Shown piece by piece: positions 46,325-55,221 of a DNA stretch of 64,000 bases. The stretch spans positions 248,001 through 312,000 of the forward strand of contig NZ_BMRC01000004.1 of the NCBI RefSeq assembly GCF_014648435.1, read 5' to 3'. The position numbers and the translations under genes are program-made. The notes beneath the pieces were generated by a model, which ran no database searches, had not been told where the DNA came from, and saw only the letters and a program-made list of their open reading frames with translations. How positions within the stretch are numbered: position 1 is the stretch's first letter; every line of letters begins with the position of its first letter. The stretch is from Nonomuraea spiralis (GTDB lineage Bacteria; Actinomycetota; Actinomycetes; Streptosporangiales; Streptosporangiaceae).

Positions 46325-47476
46325 TCAGCTTCCGGGCACCAGGGGCAACCGGATCTCGAACCGGCACCCCGGCCCTTCGTTGACCACCCCGATCATCCCA
46401 TCATGCGCCTCGACGATCCCCTGGGCGATCGCCAGCCCGAGCCCGGCGCCGCCGTCGGCGGTGGGCGTACGCGCGGCCTCCCCCCGGAACGCCACCTCGA
46501 ACACCCGAGGCAGATCCTCCTCGGGAATCCCCCCGCAACCATCGGCCACCGACAGACAGGCCATCCCCGCCTCGTCCACACCGGCCCGCAGCACCACGGC
46601 CCGGTCCGAAGGCGTGTGCCGGACGGCGTTGACGACCAGGTTCCGCAGGGCCCGGCCCAGCGCGGCCGCGTCGGCCTCCACGGGCACTGCCCCCGCCGCC
46701 TCCGCCGTGAGCACTACCCCCTTGGCCCTGGCCAGCGGCTCGACCCCGGCCAGCGTGTCCGCGACGAGGTCGGCGAGCCCGATCCTGGTCCGTGAGAGCC
46801 GCAGCGCGCCCGCGTGGATCCGCGACAACTCGAACAGGTCGTCCACCATGGCCGAGAGCCGTTCGACCTCCAGCTTGATCTGCCCGTGATAGCGCGCGAC
46901 CGTCGCCGGGTCGGCCACCACGCGGTCCTCCAGGGCCTCTGCCATGGCCCGCAGGCCCGCGAGCGGCGTGCGCAGGTCGTGGCTCACCCAGGCGACCAGT
47001 TCCCGCCGCGCGCCTTCGAGCGCGCGTTCCCGCGCGTACGCCTCCTCAAGGGTGCTCGCGATCTCCTGCAACTCGGCCGGCAGCCCCAGGGGCGCCCTGA
47101 ACGGCACGTCGCGTACGGCCGCCACCAGCCGCCTGCTCTCGCCCACCACCCGCTTCGCCAGCACGAACGCGACCCCGAGCCCCACCAGCCCGCCCACGGC
47201 GACCACGCTGAGCACGAAGTCCTTGACCGCCCCCTCGATGATCATCCTCATCGTGATGGCGACCACGCCCGCCAGCGTCGCCGCGACGGCGACCACCACG
47301 ACGACGGCCAGCATCACCCCGATCGACCTGGTCCGCAGCCGTCCCATCACCCACAGGCCCGCGGCCGCGACCAGCAGCCCCAGCCCGGCCGAGACGGCCA
47401 CGACCACGGGCAGCTCGCTCACGGACACCATGACCTCCGGGCACGTCTCCCCCAGGCAGGGCGACGGGGTGATCAC
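46325..47476 (-). CDS. Sensor histidine kinase (OmpR-type partner)
   Basis: A 383-residue membrane kinase starting at GTG 47476. Three or so hydrophobic segments (about 22-105) precede a HAMP-like linker, then a HisKA helix with the phospho-accepting His166 (VAWVSHDLRTPLAGLRAMAE). HATPase N-box LRNLVVNAVRHTPSD and G-boxes VADGCGGIPEEDL and GGAGLGLAIAQG follow. It overlaps the response regulator stop by four bases, so they are coupled. The stimulus is unknown; no sensor domain lies outside the membrane. Confidence 0.95.
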   Translation of the reverse strand: MITPSPCLGETCPEVMVSVSELPVVVAVSAGLGLLVAAAGLWVMGRLRTRSIGVMLAVVVVVAVAATLAGVVAITMRMIIEGAVKDFVLSVVAVGGLVGLGVAFVLAKRVVGESRRLVAAVRDVPFRAPLGLPAELQEIASTLEEAYARERALEGARRELVAWVSHDLRTPLAGLRAMAEALEDRVVADPATVARYHGQIKLEVERLSAMVDDLFELSRIHAGALRLSRTRIGLADLVADTLAGVEPLARAKGVVLTAEAAGAVPVEADAAALGRALRNLVVNAVRHTPSDRAVVLRAGVDEAGMACLSVADGCGGIPEEDLPRVFEVAFRGEAARTPTADGGAGLGLAIAQGIVEAHDGMIGVVNEGPGCRFEIRLPLVPGS

Positions 47477-48171
47477 CCCGCACCCTCCAGCGGCTCGTAG
47501 CGGTATCCAACGCCCCAGACCGTGACGATCCGCCGCGGCTCGGTCGGGTCCGCCTCGACCTTCTCGCGCAGCCGCCGTACGTGCACGGTCACCGTCGAGG
47601 AGTCTCCGAACGACCACCCCCACACCTGGTCGAGCAGCGCCGACCGGCTGAACGCCTGCCGCGGGTTGCGCATGAGGTAGGCCAGCAGGTCGAACTCCCT
47701 GGCCGTCAGCATCACCTGGTCGCCGCCCAGCCGTACGTCGTGGGCCCCGACGTCGACGACGAGGTCGCCGTCGCGCAGCACGCCGGTCCCGGCCGTGACG
47801 GACGCCCCCCGGGCCCTGCGCAGCACCGACTGGACGCGCAACGCCAGCTCCCGAGGGCTGAACGGCTTGGTCACGTAGTCGTCGGCCCCGGTCTCCAGGC
47901 CCACCACCCGGTCGATCTCCTCGCCGAGCGCGGTCAGCATGATCACCGGGACCGGCCAGCGCTCCCTGAGCTTCCTGCACACCTGGAGCCCGTCGATCCT
48001 GGGCAACATCAGGTCGAGCACCATGAGGTCGGGCGGATCGGCCAGCGCCCTGCGCAACGCCTCGGCGCCGTCGCCCACGCACTCGACCTCGTGCCCGTCG
48101 CGCTCCAGATAACGCGCCACGACCTCCGAGACGGTCGGATCGTCGTCCACCACAAGGATGCGCGTGTTCAC
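47473..48171 (-). CDS. OmpR/PhoB-family response regulator
   Basis: A 232-residue regulator. The receiver domain has VVDDDPTVSEV and phospho-acceptor Asp in LMVLDLMLPRIDG, plus the Lys in VTKPFSPRELALRV. The C-terminal winged helix has LTAREFDLLAYLMRNP and TVTVHVRRLREKVEADP. It precedes its kinase in the same operon. Confidence 0.97.
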   Translation of the reverse strand: MNTRILVVDDDPTVSEVVARYLERDGHEVECVGDGAEALRRALADPPDLMVLDLMLPRIDGLQVCRKLRERWPVPVIMLTALGEEIDRVVGLETGADDYVTKPFSPRELALRVQSVLRRARGASVTAGTGVLRDGDLVVDVGAHDVRLGGDQVMLTAREFDLLAYLMRNPRQAFSRSALLDQVWGWSFGDSSTVTVHVRRLREKVEADPTEPRRIVTVWGVGYRYEPLEGAG

Positions 48172-48265
48172 CGTCTCACCGTACGGCTGAGCCCCACGTG
48201 GGCGACATGTACGTCATGAGTTCGTAAGCCTCGCGGATCACCCACCGAGGACGTACGGTGGCCTC

Positions 48266-48439
48266 ATGAGTAGAGTCGTCATGCTCGTTCTAGGGGCCAT
48301 TCTCGGCCTCTTCGTGCTGTTCACCTTCCTCCTGCCCCTGCTGGCGGGTCTGATCAAGATCGCTCTGATCATCGGGGTCGTGGCTCTGATCGTCTTCGTC
48401 GCGGTCACCGTCGTCGGTAAGTCCCGTTCGTCACAGTGA
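48266..48439 (+). CDS. Tiny hydrophobic membrane protein (57 aa)
   Basis: The ATG at 48266 opens a 57-residue frame with two adjacent hydrophobic segments (LVLGAILGLFVLFTFLLPLL and IALIIGVVALIVFVAVTVVG) and a short KSRSSQ tail. The stop TGA overlaps the GTG of the next gene (GTGA), which supports both. No family is recognised. It could be an accessory to the two-component system read from the other strand, but nothing proves it. Confidence 0.72.
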   Translation: MSRVVMLVLGAILGLFVLFTFLLPLLAGLIKIALIIGVVALIVFVAVTVVGKSRSSQ

Positions 48440-48636
48440 CGCTTTTCCTGTTCGACCCGTGGCTGGTGGGGATCACCATGGTGGCGATCCTCCTGCTTGC
48501 CACGTGGGCGGCCACGTTGCTGCCCACCGTCGGCGGCGAGCCTCCGGGCTCCCCGCTGACCTACGCGCGCCGCACGGCCTTCCAGCGGCTGCGCGATCCC
48601 GACGCGGCCGGACGCCCGCGTCCACGAGCGCCTTAA
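48436..48636 (+). CDS. Small membrane protein (66 aa)
   Basis: A GTG start at 48436 coupled to the preceding tiny gene. One hydrophobic segment (LVGITMVAILLLATWAATLLP, split by its turn) is followed by a basic Arg/Pro-rich tail (AFQRLRDPDAAGRPRPRAP). No family is recognised. A terminator follows directly. Confidence 0.65.
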   Translation: MTLFLFDPWLVGITMVAILLLATWAATLLPTVGGEPPGSPLTYARRTAFQRLRDPDAAGRPRPRAP

Positions 48637-48638
48637 CC

Positions 48639-48666
48639 GAGCCCCGCTTCCCGTCAAGCGGGGCTC
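48639..48666 (+). terminator. Terminator hairpin after the two small membrane genes
   Basis: GAGCCCCGCTT (48639-48649) pairs with AAGCGGGGCTC (48656-48666) over a six-base loop. It separates the small operon from the YidC-like gene. Confidence 0.85.
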
Positions 48667-48719
48667 GTCATCACGTATGAGCCCTGGTCCACCGTCATGT
48701 CCGAAGGTCTGAAGGGCTC

Positions 48720-49361
48720 ATGATCGATTCACTTGTCACGTTCGTCATCGGTTTGTCCGGGGGCGACGCCGCGCTCGCCATCGTGCTGTTCACCCTCGCC
48801 GTACGCCTGATCCTGCTGCCGCTCAACGTCCGCCAGGCCCGTACGAACAAGGTCAGGCAGCGGCTCGCGCCGAAGCTGCGGGAGCTGCAGAAGCGCCACG
48901 GGCGTGATCCCGAGCGGTTGTCCAAGGAACTGACCGCGCTCTACGCCAAGGAAGGCACGTCGCCGTTCGCGGGGATCTTGCCGATGCTGGCGCAATTGCC
49001 GTTCATGTGGCTGATGTTCAGGGTGGCCACGCATCCGACCGCGCTGGCCGGTCACACCCTTTTCGGGGCGCCGCTGGGTCAGCAGTTCGCGGGTGTCGTC
49101 ACCCATTTCGGTCTGATCAGTTGGCCGGTTTCGGTCTTCGTGATCCTGATCGCGGGGTTGGTGCTGCTGGCATGGTTGTCGGCACGTTCGATCAAGGTCT
49201 CGGAGGAGCAGCCGGAGTTGCTGCGGAAGATCACGCCGCTGCTGCCGTACGGCTCCGTGCTGGCCGCGTTCGTGCTCCCCCTGGCGGCCGGCCTGTACCT
49301 CCTGGTCTCGACGGCGTGGGCCGTCACCGAACGAGCCGCGCTGGCGGCCCGGACCGCCTAA
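48720..49361 (+). CDS. YidC/Oxa1-family membrane insertase paralogue
   Basis: A 213-residue Oxa1/YidC/Alb3 protein without the large periplasmic domain of enterobacterial YidC. Family features are ALAIVLFTLAVRLILLPLNV with the hydrophilic-groove Arg, the cytoplasmic coiled segment (QRLAPKLRELQKRHGRDPERL), and QLPFMWLMFRVA. The normal actinobacterial yidC sits in the rpmH-rnpA-yidC cluster, so this is likely a second, smaller insertase. It is convergent with the HATPase gene with a four-base overlap. Confidence 0.9.
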   Translation: MIDSLVTFVIGLSGGDAALAIVLFTLAVRLILLPLNVRQARTNKVRQRLAPKLRELQKRHGRDPERLSKELTALYAKEGTSPFAGILPMLAQLPFMWLMFRVATHPTALAGHTLFGAPLGQQFAGVVTHFGLISWPVSVFVILIAGLVLLAWLSARSIKVSEEQPELLRKITPLLPYGSVLAAFVLPLAAGLYLLVSTAWAVTERAALAARTA

Positions 49362-49798
49362 CCGGCCTCCTTCAGGGCCGCGACCTGCCCGTTCACCGAC
49401 GCGCCGTTGGGAGCGGGCAGGATGGCCCACACGGTCGTCGTGTCACCGTCGTGACGAACCCCCCAGCTCTCGGCCACGTATTCGACGATTCCCAGCCCCC
49501 GGCCCCCGAGCGAGGACAGGGTCGGGCGGCCCGCCCGCGGCTCCGTCGCCGCACCCCCGTCGCTCACAGCCACCTCGATGTGATCGTCGCTGCGCAGCCA
49601 GGCGACCCTCACCATGCCTGAAGGCAGCGGATGCGCGTGCCGCAGCGCGTTGCTCAGCAACTCGCTCACCACCAGCACCGCATCGTCGATCGCGGTGGTG
49701 TAGACGCCACTGTCCTGCAGGTCAGTGCTCAGACGCTGGCGGGCGACGGCGACGCTGGACGGCGCGTACGGCAGCAGCACCACGCTTGACACACCCAC
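49358..49798 (-). CDS. HATPase_c_2 (RsbW-like) ATP-binding protein
   Basis: A 146-residue stand-alone GHKL ATPase domain of anti-sigma-factor/serine-kinase type. N-box: LVVSELLSNALRHAHPL; G1-box: VAVSDGGAATEP; G2: GGRGLGIVEYVAESWG. Actinomycetes encode many such proteins, which phosphorylate STAS antagonists or hold sigma factors. The STAS gene at 45.3-45.6 kb is a possible partner by proximity only. Confidence 0.92.
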   Translation of the reverse strand: MGVSSVVLLPYAPSSVAVARQRLSTDLQDSGVYTTAIDDAVLVVSELLSNALRHAHPLPSGMVRVAWLRSDDHIEVAVSDGGAATEPRAGRPTLSSLGGRGLGIVEYVAESWGVRHDGDTTTVWAILPAPNGASVNGQVAALKEAG

Positions 49799-49934
49799 CT
49801 CCCCGTTCCCTGTGCCCCCCGCGGGAACACTCCCCGGTACGACCGAAATGCCCCGTTAGCCAATCCCAGAAACCGCATCTCGATCACAGCTTGTACACAT
49901 TGGACGATAGATCAGCTCAACTGTGACCACCTCG

Positions 49935-51866
49935 TTACCGCATCGGTGTGTCGGATCCGATAGTGGAAGCACGTCTCAGAACCAGCCTCATGCGGGTACC
50001 CCCTCCTGGCCTCGCGTGAGCACTCACATCTCCCCCTTGTGCCCTGGCCAGACTGCGCACGATGTAGAGCCCGAGCCCCACTCCACCAAAGCGCCTCCGG
50101 TCCCCACTGTCCACCTGGACGAAGCGCTCAAAGATCCGTTCCCGGTCAGGCGGCGCGATTCCGACCCCCTCGTCATCCACGACCACGACCACGCTGTCGT
50201 CTTCGGACCACGCCTCAACACAGATCAATCCACCCATTGGCGAGTATTTAAACGCATTCTCCAGCAATTGCCCCAAAACTATGTCGGTTGCCAGGGCATC
50301 TCCCAGCACCGGCGGCAATCCTTCGGGGATGACCACCTCGACGCGATGCCGGTCGGACAACACCGGGAGGCCGAGCGTGGCCGCGTGGATCCTGGCCCCG
50401 AGGTCGAACGCCTCGATCCGCACCGCCAGTTCCTCCGCGCCCGCCCTGGCCCCGAGCAGCAGGTGGTCCATGAGCTGCCCGAGCGACCCGGCCCGCTCGG
50501 CGATCGTGTGCACGGCCGAACGCCGCTCGGCGTCGCTCAGCTTGTCCCAGCGGGCGTCCAGCGTGCCGGCGAAGCCCCGCACGATCGTGATCGGGGTGCG
50601 CAGTTCGTGGCTGGTCGTGGCCAGGAAGAGGTCTTTGGCCTCCTCCAGCTCCTTGGCCCTGGTGACGTCGCGGAAGTCGATCACGACCTCGCCGGTCTCC
50701 TCGATCTTCGCGCTCACCACGTCGAGCCAGCGCCCGTTCTCCATCTGGAACGTGAGCTTCTCTCCCGGGCTGGGCAGCGGGAACGGCGGCGGCCCGCCGA
50801 TCACCACGTCGGCGGGGAAGGCGGTCAGCTCGGCCGCGGCGGGGTTCCAGCGCACGACCTGCCCGGCGTCGTCCAGCACGGCGATGCCGTCGGCGCTGGC
50901 GTCGAACACGGCCCGCTCGTGCGCCCGCTGGCGTACCGCCTCCTGGTAGGCGACCGCGTTGCCGACCGCGATGCCGGCGTGCCCGGCCAGCAGTTCGAGC
51001 AGCTCCAGCTCAAGATGGCCCGGGATGCGGCGGGCGAACAGCGCGTAGAGGGCGCCGTAGGGCCTGCCGCCGACGGCGGCCAGGCCGAGCGCGATCGTGT
51101 GCAGCCCGTTGAGCTGCGCCCACACGAGGTCGCCGAGCCCCTGGGACTCCAGCATCACGGTCTTGCCCGTACGTAAGAGCTTGTCCACCAGGCTCGTACG
51201 CAGGTCGGTGGTGGTGCCCCTGAGCGTCTCCGGCAGCAGGTACGTGCTGACCAGCCGCAGCCGTTCCCCCTCGATCAGCACGAACCCGCCCGCGTCCGCG
51301 CCCGTCAGCTCGGTGAGGCTGGCCGAGATCCGGTCGAGCACGGCCGGCAGCTCCAGCTCGGAGTTGATGTCGCCCACCACGTCCGTGAGCCGGCGCACCA
51401 GCCTGGCCCGGCGTTCCATGCGCAGCCCGGCCATCTCGTCGGCCTGGGCGGGATGGTGGGCGCAGACGTAGCCGACCACGGAGTTGCCCAGGCGCAGGGC
51501 GTTGATGTCCACCCGCAGGTCGAGGGCCCGGCCGTCCTTGTGGACGCGCTTGGTGCGGACCGACACCTGCACCCCGGTGCGTACGCGCTCCAGCACCGCG
51601 TTGTGCTCGGCGGTCAGCTCGTCGGGCACGATCGGGGCCCGGCGTCCCAGCATCTCCTCGGCGGTCCAGCCGAAGAGCTGCTCGGCCGCCGCGTTCCAGA
51701 CCAGCACGCTCTGGTCGCGGTCGAGCGCCACGACGGCGTTGGGGGAGCCGGCCAGCACGGCGCGTGCGATCTCCTCATCACTGCCTGCCCATGCGTCCCC
51801 CACACCTCCATAGTGCACGTGGCGTGATGGGTCCGTCGGGCGATCCGTCCGATACGCTGCGCTCAC
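49935..51866 (-). CDS. PAS-GAF-PAS sensor histidine kinase
   Basis: A 643-residue soluble hybrid sensor. PAS domain 1 (about 30-150; AVVALDRDQSVLVWNAAAEQLFGW) and a GAF domain (about 160-325; FVLIEGERLRLVSTYLLPE) come first. PAS 2 (about 330-415) and a HisKA helix with His in FLATTSHELRTPITIVRG follow, then HATPase (LGQLLENAFKYSPMGG; DDEGVGIAPPDRERIFERF; GGVGLGLYIVRSL). It has no membrane segment. No response regulator is adjacent, so it is orphan. The GTG at 51866 is assumed; a GTG at 51818 is also possible because the neighbouring gene starts only 32 bp away on the other strand. Confidence 0.9.
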   Translation of the reverse strand: MSAAYRTDRPTDPSRHVHYGGVGDAWAGSDEEIARAVLAGSPNAVVALDRDQSVLVWNAAAEQLFGWTAEEMLGRRAPIVPDELTAEHNAVLERVRTGVQVSVRTKRVHKDGRALDLRVDINALRLGNSVVGYVCAHHPAQADEMAGLRMERRARLVRRLTDVVGDINSELELPAVLDRISASLTELTGADAGGFVLIEGERLRLVSTYLLPETLRGTTTDLRTSLVDKLLRTGKTVMLESQGLGDLVWAQLNGLHTIALGLAAVGGRPYGALYALFARRIPGHLELELLELLAGHAGIAVGNAVAYQEAVRQRAHERAVFDASADGIAVLDDAGQVVRWNPAAAELTAFPADVVIGGPPPFPLPSPGEKLTFQMENGRWLDVVSAKIEETGEVVIDFRDVTRAKELEEAKDLFLATTSHELRTPITIVRGFAGTLDARWDKLSDAERRSAVHTIAERAGSLGQLMDHLLLGARAGAEELAVRIEAFDLGARIHAATLGLPVLSDRHRVEVVIPEGLPPVLGDALATDIVLGQLLENAFKYSPMGGLICVEAWSEDDSVVVVVDDEGVGIAPPDRERIFERFVQVDSGDRRRFGGVGLGLYIVRSLARAQGGDVSAHARPGGGTRMRLVLRRASTIGSDTPMR

Positions 51867-51898
51867 GAAGATTCCGGTGGCTGAAACAGGTGAGAGGC

Positions 51899-52471
51899 AT
51901 GTCGAGCAGTGACCTCGATGCCCTGCTGAGAGTGACCTCCAGCACTTACAAGGGTGAGGGCCCGCCCGACATCGCGTTCGGCACCTACGACGGCGCCGTC
52001 GGCAGGCTGATACTCGCGGTGACCGCCAAGGGCATCGCGGCCTGCAGTTTCGAGGCCGAGAACACCGTGTACGAGCGGGTCGCGAAGGAGGTCGGCACGT
52101 TCATCGGGCCCGACGCGCGCCGGCTCGACCCGGTGCGCCGGGAGCTCGACGCGTACTTCTCCGGCCGCCTGCGCACGTTCACCACGCCGGTCGACCTCGC
52201 GCTGGCCACGCCGTTCGCCCGTACCGTGTTGCAGAAGACCATGGCCGTCCCGTACGGCACGACCACGACGTACGAGGCGATCGGCACGAGCATCGGCCGG
52301 CCGCGCGCGTTGCGGGCGGTCGGCAACGCGGTCGGCGCCAACCCCGTGTGCGTGGTCGTGCCCTGTCATCGGGTGGTCCGCGAGGACGGCGACCTCGGCG
52401 ACTACGCCGGAGGCGTGGCCGCCAAGCAGCACCTGCTCAACGTCGAACGCCGCGTCTCAGCGGGCCGCTGA
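51899..52471 (+). CDS. Methylated-DNA-protein cysteine methyltransferase
   Basis: A 190-residue Ogt/MGMT-type suicide alkyltransferase that repairs O6-alkylguanine. The active site is CVVVPCHRVV with the acceptor Cys, preceded by the HTH (TTTTYEAIGTSIGRPRALRAVGNAVGANP). An N-terminal RNase-H-like domain is present (AFGTYDGAVGRLILAVTAKG). AGAGG precedes the ATG at 51899. It is divergent from the PAS-GAF kinase. Confidence 0.95.
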   Translation: MSSSDLDALLRVTSSTYKGEGPPDIAFGTYDGAVGRLILAVTAKGIAACSFEAENTVYERVAKEVGTFIGPDARRLDPVRRELDAYFSGRLRTFTTPVDLALATPFARTVLQKTMAVPYGTTTTYEAIGTSIGRPRALRAVGNAVGANPVCVVVPCHRVVREDGDLGDYAGGVAAKQHLLNVERRVSAGR

Positions 52472-53800
52472 GCGGCGCCGGGCGCCGGTGAGCGCGCCGA
52501 TGAGCAGCGTCACCAGCGCGGCGACGAGCGCGCCGCCGAGCGCGCCGTTCATCCACGTCTCCCGGGTGAAGCCGACCGCGTCGCGGGCCCCGGCCCAGAA
52601 CGCGTCCCATCCGGCGACCGTGGGCGTCGAGGTGGTGAACCAGTACGCGGCGAAGCCGAGCGCCCACGGCACCAGCATCAGCCAGCGCGAGGGCGCGTCC
52701 TCGTCGGTGTTCCACCGGGCGGCGCCGCCGAGCACGAAGTAGTCGACGGCCAGCACCGCGAACATCGGCACGAACACCGCGCCGATCACGCCGAGGAAGG
52801 CGCCGTAGGACGTGACGTCCACGACCAGGGCGATCGCCGTGGTGAGCACGCCGATCGCGGTCGAGACGACCCGCCGGTCCACCTTCGGCCACAGGTTCTG
52901 CAGCGAGACCGTGGTGGAGTAGACGTTGGCGAAGGACTGGTCGGTCTCGCGCAGCACGAGGATGCCGAAGAACAGCGCGCCCAGCGGCGCCGCGACGAAC
53001 GGCTGGAACACGGCCATGCCGTCGGCCTTGACCGACTGCGCGCCGGCGATGGCCACCGCGTACACGCCGAGGGCCAGGCAGGCGACCTGCGCGACGGTGT
53101 AGCCGCCGACGACGCCGGTGAAGGCGGCCCGGCTGGAGCGCGAGTGCCTGGCGAAGTCGGCGGCCATCGGCACCCACGACACCGACAGGGCGATCACGTA
53201 GTCGACGGCCGGGGCGAAGGCCGTCCAGGACCCGCCCGTGTACGTCGGCGCCTCGCCGAGGAACGACACGGTGAACCAGATCAGCGACACGATCACGCCC
53301 GCGGTCACGTACCGGCGCAGGAGCCTGATCGACCCGAGCGGCCAGACGGCGAGCGCCGTGGTCAGCACCCCCGCCGCCACCACCCACACCTGGTACGGGA
53401 CGTCCCCGAAGATCGCGGTAGCGGCCTTGGCGATCACCCAGAGCTCGAAGGCGCCCCAGCCGAGCATCTGCACGATGTTCAGCACGGACGGGACGTACGA
53501 CATCTTCGCCCCGAACAGCCCGCGCAGCAGCACCATCGCCGGCCGCCCGGTCTGCGTGCCGGGGATGGCCGACAGGCCCACCATGGCGGTGCCGATGAGG
53601 CTGCCGACCACGGCGGCGGCGAGCGCGGCCACCAGGCTGAGCGGCGCGCCGCCCAGGGGGTCGATCAGGATGAGCGCGCCCGAGAAGCCGAGGAGGCTGA
53701 CACCGAGGTTGGCCCAGAGGGCGCCCTGGTCGAGCACGCCCAGGGTCTTGGGGGGCGCGCCGTCAAGGGTCAGCGGAACTTCGTCGACGACATGCGTCAT
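52457..53800 (-). CDS. NCS1-family permease, CytX-like (thiamine pyrimidine precursor uptake)
   Basis: A 447-residue transporter with about 12 spans. NCS1 motifs are present: NLGVSLLGFSGALIL, GTQTGRPAMVLLRGLFG with the conserved R-x-x-F-G, and DYVIALSVSWVPMAADFARHSRS. The family moves cytosine and hydroxymethylpyrimidine with cations. A TPP riboswitch in the leader marks it as a thiamine-regulated transporter, i.e. CytX-like HMP uptake, and TenA is 1.4 kb away. The start lies six bases after the riboswitch. Confidence 0.93.
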   Translation of the reverse strand: MTHVVDEVPLTLDGAPPKTLGVLDQGALWANLGVSLLGFSGALILIDPLGGAPLSLVAALAAAVVGSLIGTAMVGLSAIPGTQTGRPAMVLLRGLFGAKMSYVPSVLNIVQMLGWGAFELWVIAKAATAIFGDVPYQVWVVAAGVLTTALAVWPLGSIRLLRRYVTAGVIVSLIWFTVSFLGEAPTYTGGSWTAFAPAVDYVIALSVSWVPMAADFARHSRSSRAAFTGVVGGYTVAQVACLALGVYAVAIAGAQSVKADGMAVFQPFVAAPLGALFFGILVLRETDQSFANVYSTTVSLQNLWPKVDRRVVSTAIGVLTTAIALVVDVTSYGAFLGVIGAVFVPMFAVLAVDYFVLGGAARWNTDEDAPSRWLMLVPWALGFAAYWFTTSTPTVAGWDAFWAGARDAVGFTRETWMNGALGGALVAALVTLLIGALTGARRRSAAR

Positions 53801-53805
53801 CGCAC

Positions 53806-53890
53806 ACTCCCTACGCCGGCATTACCCGGACAGGTTCAGGCGGTCGGCAGCGGCTGTGTTGCTGCCCTCTCAGCCCGGCACCCCGAGCTC
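53806..53890 (-). promoter_or_regulatory. TPP (THI-box) riboswitch
   Basis: Reading the minus strand, GGGGTGCC, then GGGCTGAGAGG, then CCTGAACCTG, TCCGGGTAATGCCGGCGTAGGGAG are the conserved parts of the thiamine pyrophosphate aptamer. The 3' part ends in TAGGGAG, the ribosome-binding site of the permease gene, so TPP binding would hide it. Translational repression by thiamine is the expected mode. Confidence 0.97.
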
Positions 53891-53955
53891 CCGCGACTAT
53901 GCAGTTGGCGCCCTCATCATGCCTCAATGGCGGCAGAACCGCCACAGTGGGGCAT

Positions 53956-54279
53956 TCAGGCCACGAACGGTTGCTGCCCGGTCTCGCTGACCATCGGACG
54001 GTGCGCGGACTCCCACGACTGCATGCCGCCGCCCACGTTGACGGCGTCGCGGCCGAGCTGGTTGAGCCACGCCGTGACCTGCATCGACCGGCCGCCCACC
54101 CGGCACACGACGTAGACCGTGCGGTCGGCGGGCACCTCCTCGACCCGGCCCTGGATCTGCGACATGGGGATGTGCACAGCCTCGGGGGCGTGGCCGGCGA
54201 GCCATTCGTCCTGCTCACGGACGTCGAGCAGATAGGCGTCGTCGGGAACGGCGTTGGCCTCGATCTCAGGAACGGTCAT
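53956..54279 (-). CDS. Rhodanese-domain protein
   Basis: A 107-residue single rhodanese domain (YLLDVREQDEWLAGHAPEAVHIPMS, split by its loop). The active-site loop is VVCRVGGRS with the catalytic Cys. It probably carries sulfane sulfur. It lies between the thiamine-regulated permease and the glycosylase, and sulfur transfer in thiazole synthesis is a loose possibility. The start ATG is at 54279. Confidence 0.93.
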   Translation of the reverse strand: MTVPEIEANAVPDDAYLLDVREQDEWLAGHAPEAVHIPMSQIQGRVEEVPADRTVYVVCRVGGRSMQVTAWLNQLGRDAVNVGGGMQSWESAHRPMVSETGQQPFVA

Positions 54280-54305
54280 GCCTCCATCATCTCGTGCCCC
54301 TGCCC

Positions 54306-55184
54306 CTACTTGAGCAGGCGCGACATGCGCCGGTCGGCCAGCGGCTTGCCGCCCGTCTGGCAGGTCGGGCAGTACTGGAGCGCGGAGTCGGCGAACGACA
54401 CCTCGCGGATCGTGTCGCCGCACACGTCGCACGGCTGGCCCGCCCGGTTGTGCACGCGCAGCCCGGACTTCTTCTCCGCCTTGAGGTCCTTGGCCGCCAG
54501 GCCGTGCGCCCGCTCAACGGCGTCGCGCAACGTCGTCACGATGGCCTCGTGCAGGTCGGCGATCTGCGCGTCGGTCAGCGACGACGCGATCTTGAACGGC
54601 GACATCTTCGCGACGTGCAGCACCTCGTCGGAGTAGGCGTTCCCGATGCCGGCGATCACCTTCTGGTCGCGCAGCAGGCCCTTGATCTGGGTACGGTTGC
54701 CGCCCACGATCCGCTTGAGCGCCTCGACGGTGAAGGCGTCGTCGAGCGGGTCGGGGCCGAGTGCGGCGATGCCGGGGACGTCCTCCGGCCGGTCGGTGAC
54801 GTAGACGGCCAGGCGCTTCTGCGTGCCGGCCTCGGTCAGCTCGAACCCGGGGGCCAGGCCGTCGTCGTCGGGCGCCAGCCGTACGCGGGCGGCCAGCGGG
54901 CCCTTGCCGGGACGTACCGGCCGCGCGCCGGTCAGGTCGTCACGCCAGCGCAGCCAGCCGGCGCGGGCCAGATGGATGATCAGATGCAGGCCGTCGCAGT
55001 CGAGGTCGAGGAACTTGCCGTGCCTCGACACGCCCGTGACGGTGAGCCCGCCGAGCGCGGTGACCGGCGGGTCGAACGTCTTGAGCGCCTGGAAGGCGAC
55101 GACGTCCACGCCCGCGATCGAACGACCGACCGCCCGCTCGCGCAGGAAGTCGGTGAGCGACTCCACTTCGGGAAGTTCCGGCAT
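54306..55184 (-). CDS. Fpg/Nei-family DNA glycosylase
   Basis: A 292-residue bifunctional DNA-repair glycosylase. It starts MPELPEVESL with catalytic Pro2 and Glu3. The helix-two-turn-helix region has NRTQIKGLLRDQKVIAGIGNAYSDEVL with the DNA-binding Asn. The zinc-finger end uses CDVCGDTIREV...YCPTC. The finger ends in a basic tail. It removes oxidised bases; whether it prefers 8-oxoguanine or pyrimidines is not clear. Confidence 0.94.
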   Translation of the reverse strand: MPELPEVESLTDFLRERAVGRSIAGVDVVAFQALKTFDPPVTALGGLTVTGVSRHGKFLDLDCDGLHLIIHLARAGWLRWRDDLTGARPVRPGKGPLAARVRLAPDDDGLAPGFELTEAGTQKRLAVYVTDRPEDVPGIAALGPDPLDDAFTVEALKRIVGGNRTQIKGLLRDQKVIAGIGNAYSDEVLHVAKMSPFKIASSLTDAQIADLHEAIVTTLRDAVERAHGLAAKDLKAEKKSGLRVHNRAGQPCDVCGDTIREVSFADSALQYCPTCQTGGKPLADRRMSRLLK

Positions 55185-55221
55185 GCCACCAGGGTATGGC
55201 GCACGCCGGACTGTCACGCGA

